The notes under the pieces: generated by a model
Databases searched by the model: none
What the model was told of the DNA's origin: nothing
The model's input: the letters and a program-made list of their open reading frames with translations, nothing else
Shown: positions 37,337 to 49,207 of the stretch, one piece after another
How positions within the stretch are numbered: the first letter of the stretch is position 1
How the letters are laid out: each line of letters starts with the position of its first letter
Made by a program: the position numbers and the translations under genes
Assembly: GCF_000001735.4 (NCBI RefSeq)
Contig: NC_003074.8
Location: 20,033,261-20,097,260, forward strand
Direction: 5' to 3'
Origin: Arabidopsis thaliana
Taxonomy: Eukaryota; Streptophyta; Magnoliopsida; Brassicales; Brassicaceae
DNA: 64,000 nt

Positions 37337-39365
37337 TCCTCTGAGAACAACTTCTTCCGGTAGTAGCAGCAGCAACAACCGTGGTCCTCCTCCTCCTCCT
37401 CCTCCTCCTTTAGTGATGGTGAGAAAAAGATTAGCTTCCGAGATGTCTTCTAACCCTGACTACAACAACTCCTCTCGTCCTCCTCGCCGTGTCTCTCACC
37501 TTCTTGACTCCAACTACAATACTGTCACACCACAACAACCACCGTCTCTTACGGCGGCGGCTACTGTATCTTCTCAACCAAACCCACCACTCTCTGTTTG
37601 TGGCTTCTCTGGTCTTCCCGTTTTTCCTTCAGACCGTGGTGGTCGGAATGTTATGATGTCCGTACAACCAATGGATCAAGACTCTTCATCTTCTTCTGCT
37701 TCACCTACTGTATGGGTTGACGCCATTATCAGAGACCTTATCCATTCCTCAACTTCAGTCTCTATTCCTCAACTTATCCAAAACGTTAGAGACATTATCT
37801 TCCCTTGTAACCCAAATCTCGGTGCTCTTCTTGAATACAGGCTCCGATCTCTCATGCTCCTTGATCCTTCCTCTTCCTCTGACCCTTCTCCTCAAACTTT
37901 CGAACCTCTCTATCAGATCTCCAACAATCCTTCTCCTCCACAACAGCAACAGCAGCACCAACAACAACAACAACAGCATAAGCCTCCTCCTCCTCCGATT
38001 CAGCAGCAAGAAAGAGAAAATTCTTCTACCGATGCACCACCGCAACCAGAGACAGTGACGGCCACTGTTCCCGCCGTCCAAACAAATACGGCGGAGGCTT
38101 TAAGAGAGAGGAAGGAAGAGATTAAGAGGCAGAAGCAAGACGAAGAAGGATTACACCTTCTCACATTGCTGCTACAGTGTGCTGAAGCTGTCTCTGCTGA
38201 TAATCTCGAAGAAGCAAACAAGCTTCTTCTTGAGATCTCTCAGTTATCAACTCCTTACGGGACCTCAGCGCAGAGAGTAGCTGCTTACTTCTCGGAAGCT
38301 ATGTCAGCGAGATTACTCAACTCGTGTCTCGGAATTTACGCGGCTTTGCCTTCACGGTGGATGCCTCAAACGCATAGCTTGAAAATGGTCTCTGCGTTTC
38401 AGGTCTTTAATGGGATAAGCCCTTTAGTGAAATTCTCACACTTTACAGCGAATCAGGCGATTCAAGAAGCATTTGAGAAAGAAGACAGTGTACACATCAT
38501 TGACTTGGACATCATGCAGGGACTTCAATGGCCTGGTTTATTCCACATTCTTGCTTCTAGACCTGGAGGACCTCCACACGTGCGACTCACGGGACTTGGT
38601 ACTTCCATGGAAGCTCTTCAGGCTACAGGGAAACGTCTTTCGGATTTCGCAGATAAGCTTGGCCTGCCTTTTGAGTTCTGCCCTTTAGCTGAGAAAGTTG
38701 GAAACTTGGACACTGAGAGACTCAATGTGAGGAAAAGGGAAGCTGTGGCTGTTCACTGGCTTCAACATTCTCTTTATGATGTCACTGGCTCTGATGCACA
38801 CACTCTCTGGTTACTCCAAAGGTAAAATAAACATTACCTTTTAATCACTCTTTATCTATAAATTATTTTAAGATTATATAGGAAAGATATGTTCTAAAAA
38901 GTGGCTTTTTTGGTTAATGATTGGGGAATGAACAGATTAGCTCCTAAAGTTGTGACAGTAGTGGAACAAGATTTGAGCCACGCTGGTTCTTTCTTAGGAA
39001 GATTTGTAGAAGCAATACATTACTACTCTGCACTCTTTGACTCACTGGGAGCAAGCTACGGCGAAGAGAGTGAAGAGAGACATGTCGTGGAACAGCAGCT
39101 ATTATCGAAAGAGATACGGAATGTATTAGCGGTTGGAGGACCATCGAGAAGCGGTGAAGTGAAGTTTGAGAGCTGGAGGGAGAAAATGCAACAATGTGGG
39201 TTTAAAGGTATATCTTTAGCTGGAAATGCAGCTACACAAGCGACTCTACTGTTGGGAATGTTTCCTTCGGATGGTTACACTTTGGTTGATGATAATGGTA
39301 CACTTAAGCTTGGATGGAAAGATCTTTCGTTACTCACTGCTTCAGCTTGGACGCCTCGTTCTTAG
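37290..39365 (+). CDS. SCR: SCARECROW, GRAS-family transcription regulator
   Basis: Two coding exons, 37290-38821 and 38936-39365, giving 653 residues, the known length. The N-terminal half is low complexity: an eight-proline run (33-40), Ser/Pro/Asn stretches and a Gln/His tract encoded around 37940-37978. The GRAS domain starts near residue 285: LHR I ([20 protein letters not shown]), VHIID at 401-405, LHR II, the PFYRE/RVER region, and the C-terminal SAW motif ([14 protein letters not shown]). SCR acts in the nucleus with SHORT-ROOT. It drives the asymmetric division producing endodermis and cortex, restricts SHR movement, and maintains the root quiescent centre. The 114-bp intron position is typical for SCR. 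Upstream ORFs precede the start. Confidence 0.99.
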
Positions 39366-40611
39366 TTTTCTTCTCCTTTTTCACAAACAATGTGCCCATA
39401 AATAGATTTACCTGTTTTTTTTTTGTTATGTATCAAAAAGAGAGGATTTTTTGAAGTCAAATTGTTCTCACTCACACTCTGTATTGGCTACCTGATTGGT
39501 GGAATACATAGAAGTTAATCATGAAGATTAGAACACTTGATATTGAAGAAAACACTTGAAAATGGTACATCAATAATAAAAATGATAACACGTTTAACTG
39601 AAAAATCATTTACAAATACACAATTCTTTTGAAGGCTACCATTTTTTTTTTTGGGAATTGTTATGTATTTTTTTTTTAGCAACTTGAATTGTTTTGGTTT
39701 ACTTTTTTCCAAAAAAAAAATATATACATGTTGTTTTTTATTTTTGTTATGGCAAAGAAATTGAGATGTTTGGATTTTTCAATTAAAAAAAAAAAAACTC
39801 ATCTACGCCTTTTCATATTTCGCTTGAACAACAACGAAACCCTAATCTGGTTAAAGTTGGATTCGGCCAAGTCCACCACCGTGGAGCTCTGAATTCATTT
39901 CTCTTGTAATTCATCGATCGCTGTTGAATATTTTCAATTTGAGTTCCCACGGTAGAAACCATTCCGATTTATACGGCTACTTCATCGCTCGAGCTCTCTC
40001 GTTTCTGTATCGATCGCAGCGTATCTGATTTGTCACCGGTTTCAGGCTTGTTTCTCTGACCTCTGGTTATCGGCTCCCTGATTTTGCGCTCTATCTATTA
40101 ATCAATCTCTTATTCCAAGTCTTTGTTCCGCTGTTATCACAGCTCATCTTCATCTTCCATTCACTGGTGTCTTTGGTCCGGCGTCGTTGTGCTGCTTTCA
40201 GTTCATCACAGGTATTCTCATTTTTACCTGTTTCTTTTTTATTGAGGATTTCGTGGATGTGACCAGTTCAAGTTTTTTGTATGTTACTTTGTATAGCTTT
40301 TAAGACTCGATTACTGAGAATTTAGGCCTAATCGTCAGCTGAAAATATAATGATCTCTACTGTTGTATGCATTCTTCTCGTGCTTTTGTTACTTCATCGC
40401 CAATGCATGTTTTTCTACTCTGAGAGTGAGAGAATCTCTAGCTAGTTCCTACAAAGTCTCTTTGTGATCAGTGTTGGGAATTCTTAATTATATATGCATT
40501 AAGATATACCTGTCTCAGACTCTATACGTGATTTTCAGGAAAGAGCTTTAAATATTAAGCTTTGAATATTCTCTCAGACCATCAAAGATTTGCTTGGTGC
40601 ACTGGCCGGAA
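39366..40611. other. SCR 3' region and SUA promoter/leader
   Basis: The left part is the SCR 3' UTR and contains several T/A homopolymer runs. A telo-box (AAACCCTAA) is at 39837-39845. The SUA leader begins around 39900; a GT donor after 40211 (CATCACAG/GTATTC) and T-rich acceptors near 40540-40580 indicate a 5'-UTR intron. Confidence 0.5.
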
Positions 40612-43600
40612 ATGGATCCTAGTCGATATGGTCGTCAGCAAGAATGGGATAATAACAGTGTAATTGTGGTTTTCTCCTTACATATATGGGATGATAAACA
40701 AGATATTTTTAGGGATGTTATGAATCTCAACTCATCCGTGGAGTGAGAGACTTGGGAGAGTGAGGATGTGGATGGGATTTGGCTAATGTAATATCCGTCA
40801 ATGATGTTTGTTGCTGACATAGCTTATTCTCTTCAATTCACAGGCTCCGGAGGGTTATGGTACTCAGCATGATCCAAATCATCGGTGAGTGCTAGTAAAA
40901 TGGATTACATTGATGTAGTTGTTAATTTGTTATTGCTCATGGGGGTATATTTATTTTAGCTACTGTAACTAAATTGTATTTCTTGTACTTTATTTGGTTT
41001 GGTTACTTGTGCCGAAATATTCATGATAGTTCATATTTCATTTTTTTAATATCTTTTCTGTACCTATACTACATTGCTCTTACAGGTTTGGCGTATCATA
41101 TGATGACGGATATCCTGATGAAAGGTTGATGCGGGATGATGTCTACAACTATCCACCTGGACATAATACTCTGGGTGACTTGCCTCAATCTAGAAAGCGA
41201 AACTATGAAGAAAATTATCCCAGTGAACTTCGCAGGCAAGAAAAGCCTTACATCGATTCAAATTATGCTGCTGACTATTATCATGATAGTGAAGCTGGGA
41301 GTCGTAATGGACATTACCGTGATCATGAACACGAAAGGTCGTCCAGATATGATGGCTGCGATGACTATTCTTGTAATGATAACAACTATAGATCGAAAAA
41401 TTACCATCATAGCAGAGATGATGGTCGTGAAAAAGATTATGATTATACTCGCCGAAGTTATGATTCTGAGTATGAAAGGGCCAGTGTGAGAGATGGCAGT
41501 CGAAAGAGCCGTGATCCGCAGGACAGAGAACGGAATTCTCGAGATAGAGAATGGGATTCACGTGATAGGGAGTGGGACAAAAGATGTTACAGCCGCGAAA
41601 GAGATGAGAGTCCTCATAAGAGATATGAGAAGTCACGATCTCGATCTACCGGACGTGGGGAGTTCTCTAGATCAAGATCTCCTAGAGGTCGGAGCCATGG
41701 GCGGAGTTACCGGGAGGACAGCTATGAGGGGGATCACTGGAATGAAAGTGAGAGGCGAAGAGAATATGAAGATAGACATAACCAGGATCATTTTTCTGCT
41801 GTATAAAATATTCTCTCATCCCTGGTCTATATTCTTTTGTTGCGAAGACATTTAAAAAATCCGTTCCTATATTTTTATGGTTTTTGCTAGACCCCATCCG
41901 CCACTGTTGTTGTGAAGGGTCTCTCTATGAAATCAACAGAAGAAGATCTATACCAGATTCTGGTAAACTCTTCATTTTTTTGAATCTGTATGTCCTCAGG
42001 TTTAAACAATTTTTCATGCATGACTTCATTATTCCCATGTGCATGCTAGGCTGAATGGGGTCCTTTGCATCATGTTCGTGTTATTCGGGAGCAAAATTCT
42101 GGGATTTCTCGTGGATTTGCTTTTATTGATTTCCCCACGGTGGTATTTGCTTTCAACTAATCTGTTAATTCCTTGCGCTTTTTCTTGTGATTTCTTCAAC
42201 ACTGTGTGCATTTATGTATTTTGTCTGAGCAGGATGCCGCACGCACCATGATGGATAGAATTGAGCATGATGGTATAGTTTTGGATGGAAGGAAACTTAT
42301 GTTCCATTACAGGTCTTTTTTTAAATAAACATAAGACTTTGATTGATTTAGATATTACCTATGGAGGGATCATAGAATTACTACACATTTAAATTATTGT
42401 TTCTTGACCGTTTCAGTATCAGAGTATAACATTCTTACACTAAATTGCGTGTGTTGTAGCAGCCAACCTACTGGTAGGGCTGGTGTGTCCCGTAGGCAGG
42501 AACATGCTTCTAGACGCAGTTATGGTGGAAGTCGAAACATGATAGTTCCCACAGATTGGATCTGTACAATCTGTGGCTGTATCAATTTTGCGCGGCGAAC
42601 CTCTTGCTTTCAGGTTGGTGCATTGTTTTGGATGAAAGTTCTGTAAATTTCATTGTCAGGACTAGAGTATAAACCCATCTGTTAAGAACAGAAATTACAT
42701 ATATTTAATTACCGGAAGAACTACTCATTGTTTGGTGATTCTAGAGTCTCAAACAAAGTGATAACTACTCATGATTTGGTGACGACAATACCTTAAAAAA
42801 AATAGAACCGATAAAACTTTCAGAATATATCTGTTTTTTGCTCCTTAGAGATTATTTGCAGTTCCTTTTGGTGACGAATATGTATCATCAATTGACACTT
42901 TGTTTGAGACTAGGGTGGCATACATATTTTGGTAGTAATGGTAAATGAACATTTTAATTTAATGTCGACACATTGATGTCCATACCTATGCTAGAATGTA
43001 TTTGTTTGCATATACAATAGTTTGTTTGGAAATAGAGAAATTTCCATTTTTCAAATGTCAATAAAAAAAGAAGTCAACTAAAACCCTTTAACTGATCTTT
43101 TTTGATGGGTTTTTAATTTATCTTTCCTTCTATTTACTTAAACTCTGTGAAGTCTTTATCAATAGTTTAATCTTGTGGTGGACAATTGTATCTGTAGCCC
43201 TTCTTTGCCATGCCGCTGTCTGTGTCTTGATTTATGATAGAACACTCAAAAGTCCTAAGTTCAGTTATAATATGGAATAACAAATTTGTGGCCATTGCAT
43301 AAATGTCTGTGATCTCTGTCTCCTTATGCAGTGTAATGAACCAAAGACCAAGGATTCTCCTTCAGCGGATGTAGGTTTATCAAACTCTGCAGCAGGAAAA
43401 CGAATTTCTGAGACAGGTTCTGATCAGCATTTTTATTTAAGATGTTTTAAATTTCTTTCTTGAGTCAGAAACAGTCGCAACTGTTAAGGCCATAGTCTTT
43501 GTACTTTTCTACATGCCATATATACCTAAGATACATTCTGCTTATTTTCTTTTCCAGGTCCAACTCATGTCCTGGTTGTACGTGGGTTGGATGAAGATGC

Positions 43601-46600
43601 TGATGAGGAAATGCTTCGGTATGAATTTTCCAAACATGCTCCTATCAAGGTTAACAAAAACCCTTTTGGATTCGTTGTCTATTAAGATATTGTACTTTAT
43701 ATGTCAGTTGACCTGGTTTTCCTCTTTCCGCCATTTTGTAGGATCTTCGTCTTGTGAGAGACAAATTCACTCATGTTTCACGAGGATTTGCATTCGTGCA
43801 TTTCTATTCGGTAGGGTCTCAAAGCCAAGTTGGTTGTTGAACTTACTCCTTAAACTCTCTCTTCTGCTTCGCTTTTCCCTTACTGATGATTTAAATTGCA
43901 AGTGTGCCTTTTGATCAAAGATTTATTCGATTGTGTAGAAATTAGAAACCCAGTCTAGATGATCAGTACCACCTGGTTTTTATTCTGCTTGTGAAGAGTG
44001 ATTATGTTTTATAGTTTTTTTTTTTTATAAATGTTTAAGTGTCTCTTTAGTAATCATGATCTACTAGTTTTGTGGGTATTTTTGGCAATGTTTGGTGGTG
44101 AGCGCACTCAATCATTTATTTTGTCGTACTTTTTTATAATCTACATTCGACAACCACCTTTTGCATTGACTTGTAAAAGCTCTTGTAGTAGATTATTTAT
44201 TTCGTCACTGATTCTCTTACCAATTTCATATCTGAACGGTGATCAGATTTTGTAGTAGAACTGCTTGATATGTCCAAATATCTATTTTCCCCCAGTTTAT
44301 GTGTGTATTTGACTTTTTTTTAATCCACCTACCAACTTGAAACAGAAGATTATGATTATGTTCGTGTAGGTTGAGGATGCTACTAAGGCACTTGAAGCAA
44401 CAAACAGAACAGCTCTTGAAAGGAATGGTAAAATTCTTAGAGTTGCGTATGCAAAGAGTGTTCATGGTTCTGGAACTGGTATATCAGCACCCTCGCACTC
44501 CAACAACCTCGCTGCTGCTGCAATTGAAGCAGCAACGTTTTCTCAACAGGTACTTGAAGATTGTTTTGATCCAGTTTCCCTCGTTTGTATTGGTGATCAC
44601 ACATTGATCATTTAATTAAATTTTCCAGTATCTTTAGATGAGGATTGTCATTCTTATGATTCTTCTACTCCATGTGCCCTGACACTCATGTTGGTCCTTA
44701 TTAGTATGACGGTGTTGGATGGGCTCCAAAGGAATACAATACTGGTGAGAAACAAAACACTGGAGGGCAGGCCCAGGGTGTTGGGGAAATTGAATCCCAG
44801 AAAGGGACTTCTGCTCCACAGTCTGGCTATGTGTGGGATGAAGCATCTGGTTATTACTATGATGCGGCTTCTGGATACTACTACGATGGAAATTCAGGTC
44901 GGCATTTACTTATATTGTTATTTATTTCTTTGAATTGATTGTATGGTTGGGTAGCTGCAGCTCTAATTCCCATATCTGGCATTGCAAAACATGTAATGGG
45001 CAAAAGTAAGATTGATCCTGTTGGCTGGTTGTATAGTCCTGCTATAGATGTATTCTATTATAGGATAACTTCTTGGCAAAAATAAGTCGTCAGCTCTGGT
45101 TTGTTCAAACTATCCTGTTCTTTTTTATGATTGTGGAATTCTTATACTATGTATGCACCAAACTAGCAAACATCGAGATACAATCAATCAATCATACAAG
45201 TGTATGTCTTAATTAGACTTTTAAATAATGGCTGTAGGGATTCAGCAAGTGTTATATGATTACTATTATGGCTGCTGTTGGACTTCCAATGGAAGTTTTT
45301 TCTTTTAGTTATTGCTGAGTTATGCCTTCTTATATATGTGTATGTGCCTTAAAATTTCGCATCTGATATGGCACAATGATAGACTGTTTTAATGATCTTG
45401 GTTATCACTAGGCACCTCTTCTTGGTGTGTGGTGATGGGAAACTTGGTTTCACTGGTATAAGAAGTGGGTAATATTCTCTATTAATCGTATGTTTCTAAA
45501 TATACAGGTCTCTATTATGACAGCAATAGTGGGCTTTGGTACTCGTATGACCAGCAAACACAACAATATGTTCCTTGTCCTGATCAGAACAATGAGAGTA
45601 AAGTAACAGAAAACCAACCAGACTCTGCCAAGAAGGAGAAATCCAGTCAACAAAAGGTTATTATCTCGGCGGCTACTACCCCTAATGTAGAAAAAGTTCT
45701 GTCCTTACCAGATGCGGTTCAGGCGGCTGCTGCAGCAGCAATTGCATCAGAGAAGAGAGAGAAAGAGAGAGTGAAAGAGATAAAACTTGCATCAAAGACT
45801 AGCCTACTCGCCAGCAAGAAAAAAATGAGTAACGTTTTAACAATGTGGAAGCAGCGGAGCCATGAAACCCAAATACAACGTCCCTCACCCTCACTTGGTG
45901 ACAATCCACCTACAGTTTCGGCTGAAGCAAGGTCGTCTTTCTCCACTGGACAATCCATGGGCAAACTGAAATCTGATGTAATTATTGCGAAGGAGAGAAG
46001 TACCTCCAATCATGGAGTTTCTGCCCTGACAACTGCAGAAAGCTCGAGCAGCAGTACAACAGGAGGAACTTTGATGGGGGTGATGAGAGGTTCTTTTGGA
46101 GGAACTTTGGGTGGAGCTTCTTCTTCAGCTAGTGTACAAATGCCGCCAATATTACCTTCTGCTTCTCCAGCTTCGGTTTCAGTTTCTGGGAGTGGGAGAA
46201 GAAGGTTCTCTGAAACACCGACTGCAGGGCCTACTCATAGAGAACAGCCTCAGACATCATACCGGGACCGTGCTGCAGAAAGAAGAAACTTGTATGGCTC
46301 ATCAACATCAAGTGGAAATGATGTTATTGATTCAAGTAAGAGCCCTTGACTCTAGACTTTTCTAAAAATAGAATCCTGAAATGAGGTTTTTATTGTTGTT
46401 ATAATTGGGAAAATGGTTCGTTTAAATGAAGGTGAGGATTTAATGGGGTTGAGGAAAGGTTCATCGGATCCAACACCATTTCCTCCTGGTGTGGGTGGAC
46501 GTGGGATTACAACAAGCACCGAAGTCAGTAGTTTCGATGTGATTACAGAAGAGAGAGCAATAGATGAGAGTAACGTGGGAAACAGAATGCTGAGGAACAT

Positions 46601-46882
46601 GGGTTGGCACGAAGGATCGGTAACTTTAAAAACCAGAAATTTGATTGATGGGTAACGTTTATATGTTAATGGTGATTGTTGGATTGTGGTCAGGGTTTGG
46701 GGAAAGACGGGAGCGGAATGAAAGAACCGGTGCAAGCGCAAGGCGTTGATAGGAGAGCAGGACTTGGGAGTCAGCAGAAGAAAGTTGATGCTGAGTTTGA
46801 GGTTCAGCCTGGTGACACTTACAGAACTCTTCTCCATAAGAAAGCACTTGCGAGATTTCGTGACATGTCTGACAATAATTGA
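40612..46882 (+). CDS. SUA: SUA, RBM5/RBM10-type splicing factor
   Basis: Fifteen coding exons: 40612-40659, 40844-40884, 41086-41800, 41891-41962, 42050-42142, 42233-42312, 42460-42613, 43332-43416, 43558-43649, 43742-43810, 44370-44549, 44705-44897, 45508-46335, 46432-46619 and 46694-46882. They give about 1008 residues (1007 if exon 5 ends three bases earlier at 42139). In order: an Arg/Asp/Tyr/Ser-rich N-terminus with RDRE/RS repeats (to 268), RRM1 (about 271-350), a RanBP2-type zinc finger with C385, C388, C399 and C402, RRM2 (about 430-530), an OCRE tyrosine-repeat domain (about 585-625), an Ala/Ser-rich linker, and a G-patch (about 930-960, GLGKDGSG). SUA was found as suppressor of abi3-5 and controls splicing of a cryptic intron in ABI3 and other transcripts. 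It acts in the nucleus with prespliceosomal factors. The donor of exon 3 reads GTATAA, so intron retention terminates at once. Confidence 0.96.
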
Positions 46883-47665
46883 CTCTCTCTGTGTGTAAAG
46901 TCAGTTGGAAACTTCTAAATTCCGTTGTGCTTAAACTGTGAAAGTGATTTTGATTTTGTTCTTTTTGTTAAATTATTATTAATGAAAAGAGACAGATTAG
47001 TACTACTTGAGTTTATATGGACCTTAAAACCTTTGTATTATTAATGTATCTGGAGGCAACAACGACCCGAAGACAACAACAGTATTTAAAAAACTTACCA
47101 AAATAATATATGCTTTCAAAGCTTTTAATTACGAAAGTTAGCTCACAAAAAATATCAGATAAATACAACTGTTTTTGAAAATTTCAGAATTCTATTTTGT
47201 TAATGAATAATAATTAATTGTTATTTCATGCTCATGCACATTAATAACCTAAAAAGTATTGTTTGCAGGTGTTCGAGAAGAATATATGCATTGATGTATA
47301 TCAATTTCTAGGCATTACTTTTTTTTCATCATAATTGTTAGTAAAGGTGACATGTAAAACTAGTTAATCTCGTGTCTGTCATTGGCTCTTCCCAAAAACA
47401 GATTGGTTAATACGTTAGTTGGAACCATTGTTATAATGGCTGGGTTTAGTTGCTGCCGGCTATTTCCGGATAAATGCCTCAAAAGATCTTTCAGTGAATC
47501 CACCGTGATTTGCGTTGTCATAACGTGAGATGCAAATGAAGAGCTTTTCTCTGTTAATTTAGTTTTTACACAACCCTATAAATATAGTTTTACACTTAAA
47601 ACCCATACCAATTATTTTTGAAATAAGTTGGTATTGCCCAACTTTTTTATCAAGGTTTTTTCAAC
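46883..47665. other. Intergenic, SUA to alpha/beta-hydrolase
   Basis: SUA 3' UTR and the promoter of the hydrolase, which reads in the same direction. AT-rich, no gene seen. A TATAAATATA stretch at about 47577-47586 is suitably placed for the hydrolase core promoter. Confidence 0.5.
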
Positions 47666-48885
47666 ATGAAGAAATGTGAGTTTTTGATTGATTCAAGTAA
47701 ACGTAAGTTTTGCAAAAGGGATGAAGGAAATGTGATCACTGATTTATTGATTTGAATATTTTGATAGGGTTAATAACAGGAGCAGTGGTAATAGTGTTGA
47801 TTGGATTAGGGGCATGGGCTATTGTTTCCATTACACCTCCACCTCCTAAGAGATGCGGAACCCCAGGTGGACCGCCTATTACCGCCCCTAGGATACGTCT
47901 CAGCGATGGCCGTTATTTAGCCTATGAAGAACATGGAGTTAGTAGACAAAATGCCACTTTCAAGATCGTCTTTATCCATGCATTCTCGACATTTAGGCGT
48001 GACGCTGTTATCGCCAACCGTGTTCGCCCTGTAATGATTTGATATCTTTCTCTCTTACTATTTCTCTTATAGAGTATTTCTGTAATTGCATTGTTTGTCT
48101 CTCAGGGCTTTCTCGAGAAAAATGGCATCTACGTGGTTTCATATGATCGACCTGGTTATGGAGAGAGCGATCCTCACTCGAGTCGCAATGAAAAGACTTT
48201 AGCTCATGACGTTGAACAACTTGCTGACCAACTACAACTTGGTTCCAAATTTTACGTGGTTGGATACTCAATGGGAGGTCAAGCCGTTTGGGGTGTTCTC
48301 AAATACATTCCTCACAGGCTCGCAGGAGCGACACTGCTTTGTCCTGTGACCAACTCATGGTGGCCGAGTTTCCCAGATAGTTTGACATGGGAGCTATGGA
48401 ACAAACAATCAAAATCCGAAAGGTTTTCGATGCTCATTACTCATCACACTCCATGGCTACTCTACTGGTGGAACAATCAAAAGCTATTTTCAACAACAGC
48501 TGTGATGCAATCAAGCCCCAATATGTTCTCTCCTCAAGATCTTGCACTACTGCCCAAACTCGCCGCAAGGGTGTCTTACAAGAACCAAACAACACAACAA
48601 GGGACACACGAATCACTTGACCGAGACCTGATTGTTGGATTTGGGAAATGGAGTTTTGACCCTATGAAGATCGAGAATCCGTTCCCTAAGGGTGAAGGTT
48701 CGGTACATATGTGGCAAGGGGATGATGATCGGCTCGTCCCGATACAACTACAAAGGATCATTGCTCAGAAACTAACTTGGATCAAGTATCATGAGATTCC
48801 AGGTGCTGGTCATATTTTTCCGATGGCTGATGGGATGGCAGAAACTATCTTAAAAGAACTCTTGCCTATTCCTCAATCATCTTAA
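47666..48885 (+). CDS. Alpha/beta-hydrolase, membrane-anchored
   Basis: Three coding exons: a ten-base first exon (47666-47675, Met-Lys-Lys plus one base), 47768-48030 and 48106-48885, giving 350 residues. The short first exon was chosen because ATGAAGAAAT is followed by a consensus donor (GTGAGT) and joins in frame to exon 2. Exon 2 begins with a hydrophobic segment (residues 8-25, GAVVIVLIGLGAWAIVSI), a likely signal anchor. The hydrolase fold follows: RPGYGESDP, nucleophile S146 in GYSMGGQ, an acid in GDDDRLVP and the catalytic His in GAGHIFP. The substrate is unknown; related plant proteins are annotated only as hydrolases. I infer this is AT3G54240. Confidence 0.9.
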
Positions 48886-49207
48886 ATTCAATTTTACATA
48901 TGTTTAGATAATCAAAAAAAAAGTTGTACAGTTTGTCTCCACCCCAAAAAAATAGTATTGCTCTGTTCCTCATGAATAAATTTCATTTCATTTTATTTTT
49001 TTGCGTCTTTTAAAGTATTTACTGCAGCGCAGTAAAAAGATTTTTCTCTGGTAAAACAAAACCAATGAATTTCTTTTATTTGGAAATAGGAAAGCTAATA
49101 GTTAGATGACAACGTACCTGCACCTATTCTGCCACATATATCGTATCTTAAACTTGCAGTTAAAGGAGATGCTAATCATAATAATTAGTTTGAAGCAGAG
49201 AGAATGC

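Noticed and set aside
37398-37421. Proline/CCT repeat in SCR as a repeat-expansion oddity
   Set aside because: A normal part of the SCR N-terminus that encodes the known proline run.
41190-41636. 148-codon minus-strand ORF inside SUA exon 3
   Set aside because: Mirror of the Tyr/Asp/Arg-rich repeats of SUA; the His/Tyr/Ser-rich product is typical of such a shadow.
46352-46837. 161-codon minus-strand ORF opposite the SUA G-patch exons
   Set aside because: Crosses a SUA intron and is antisense to conserved coding sequence.
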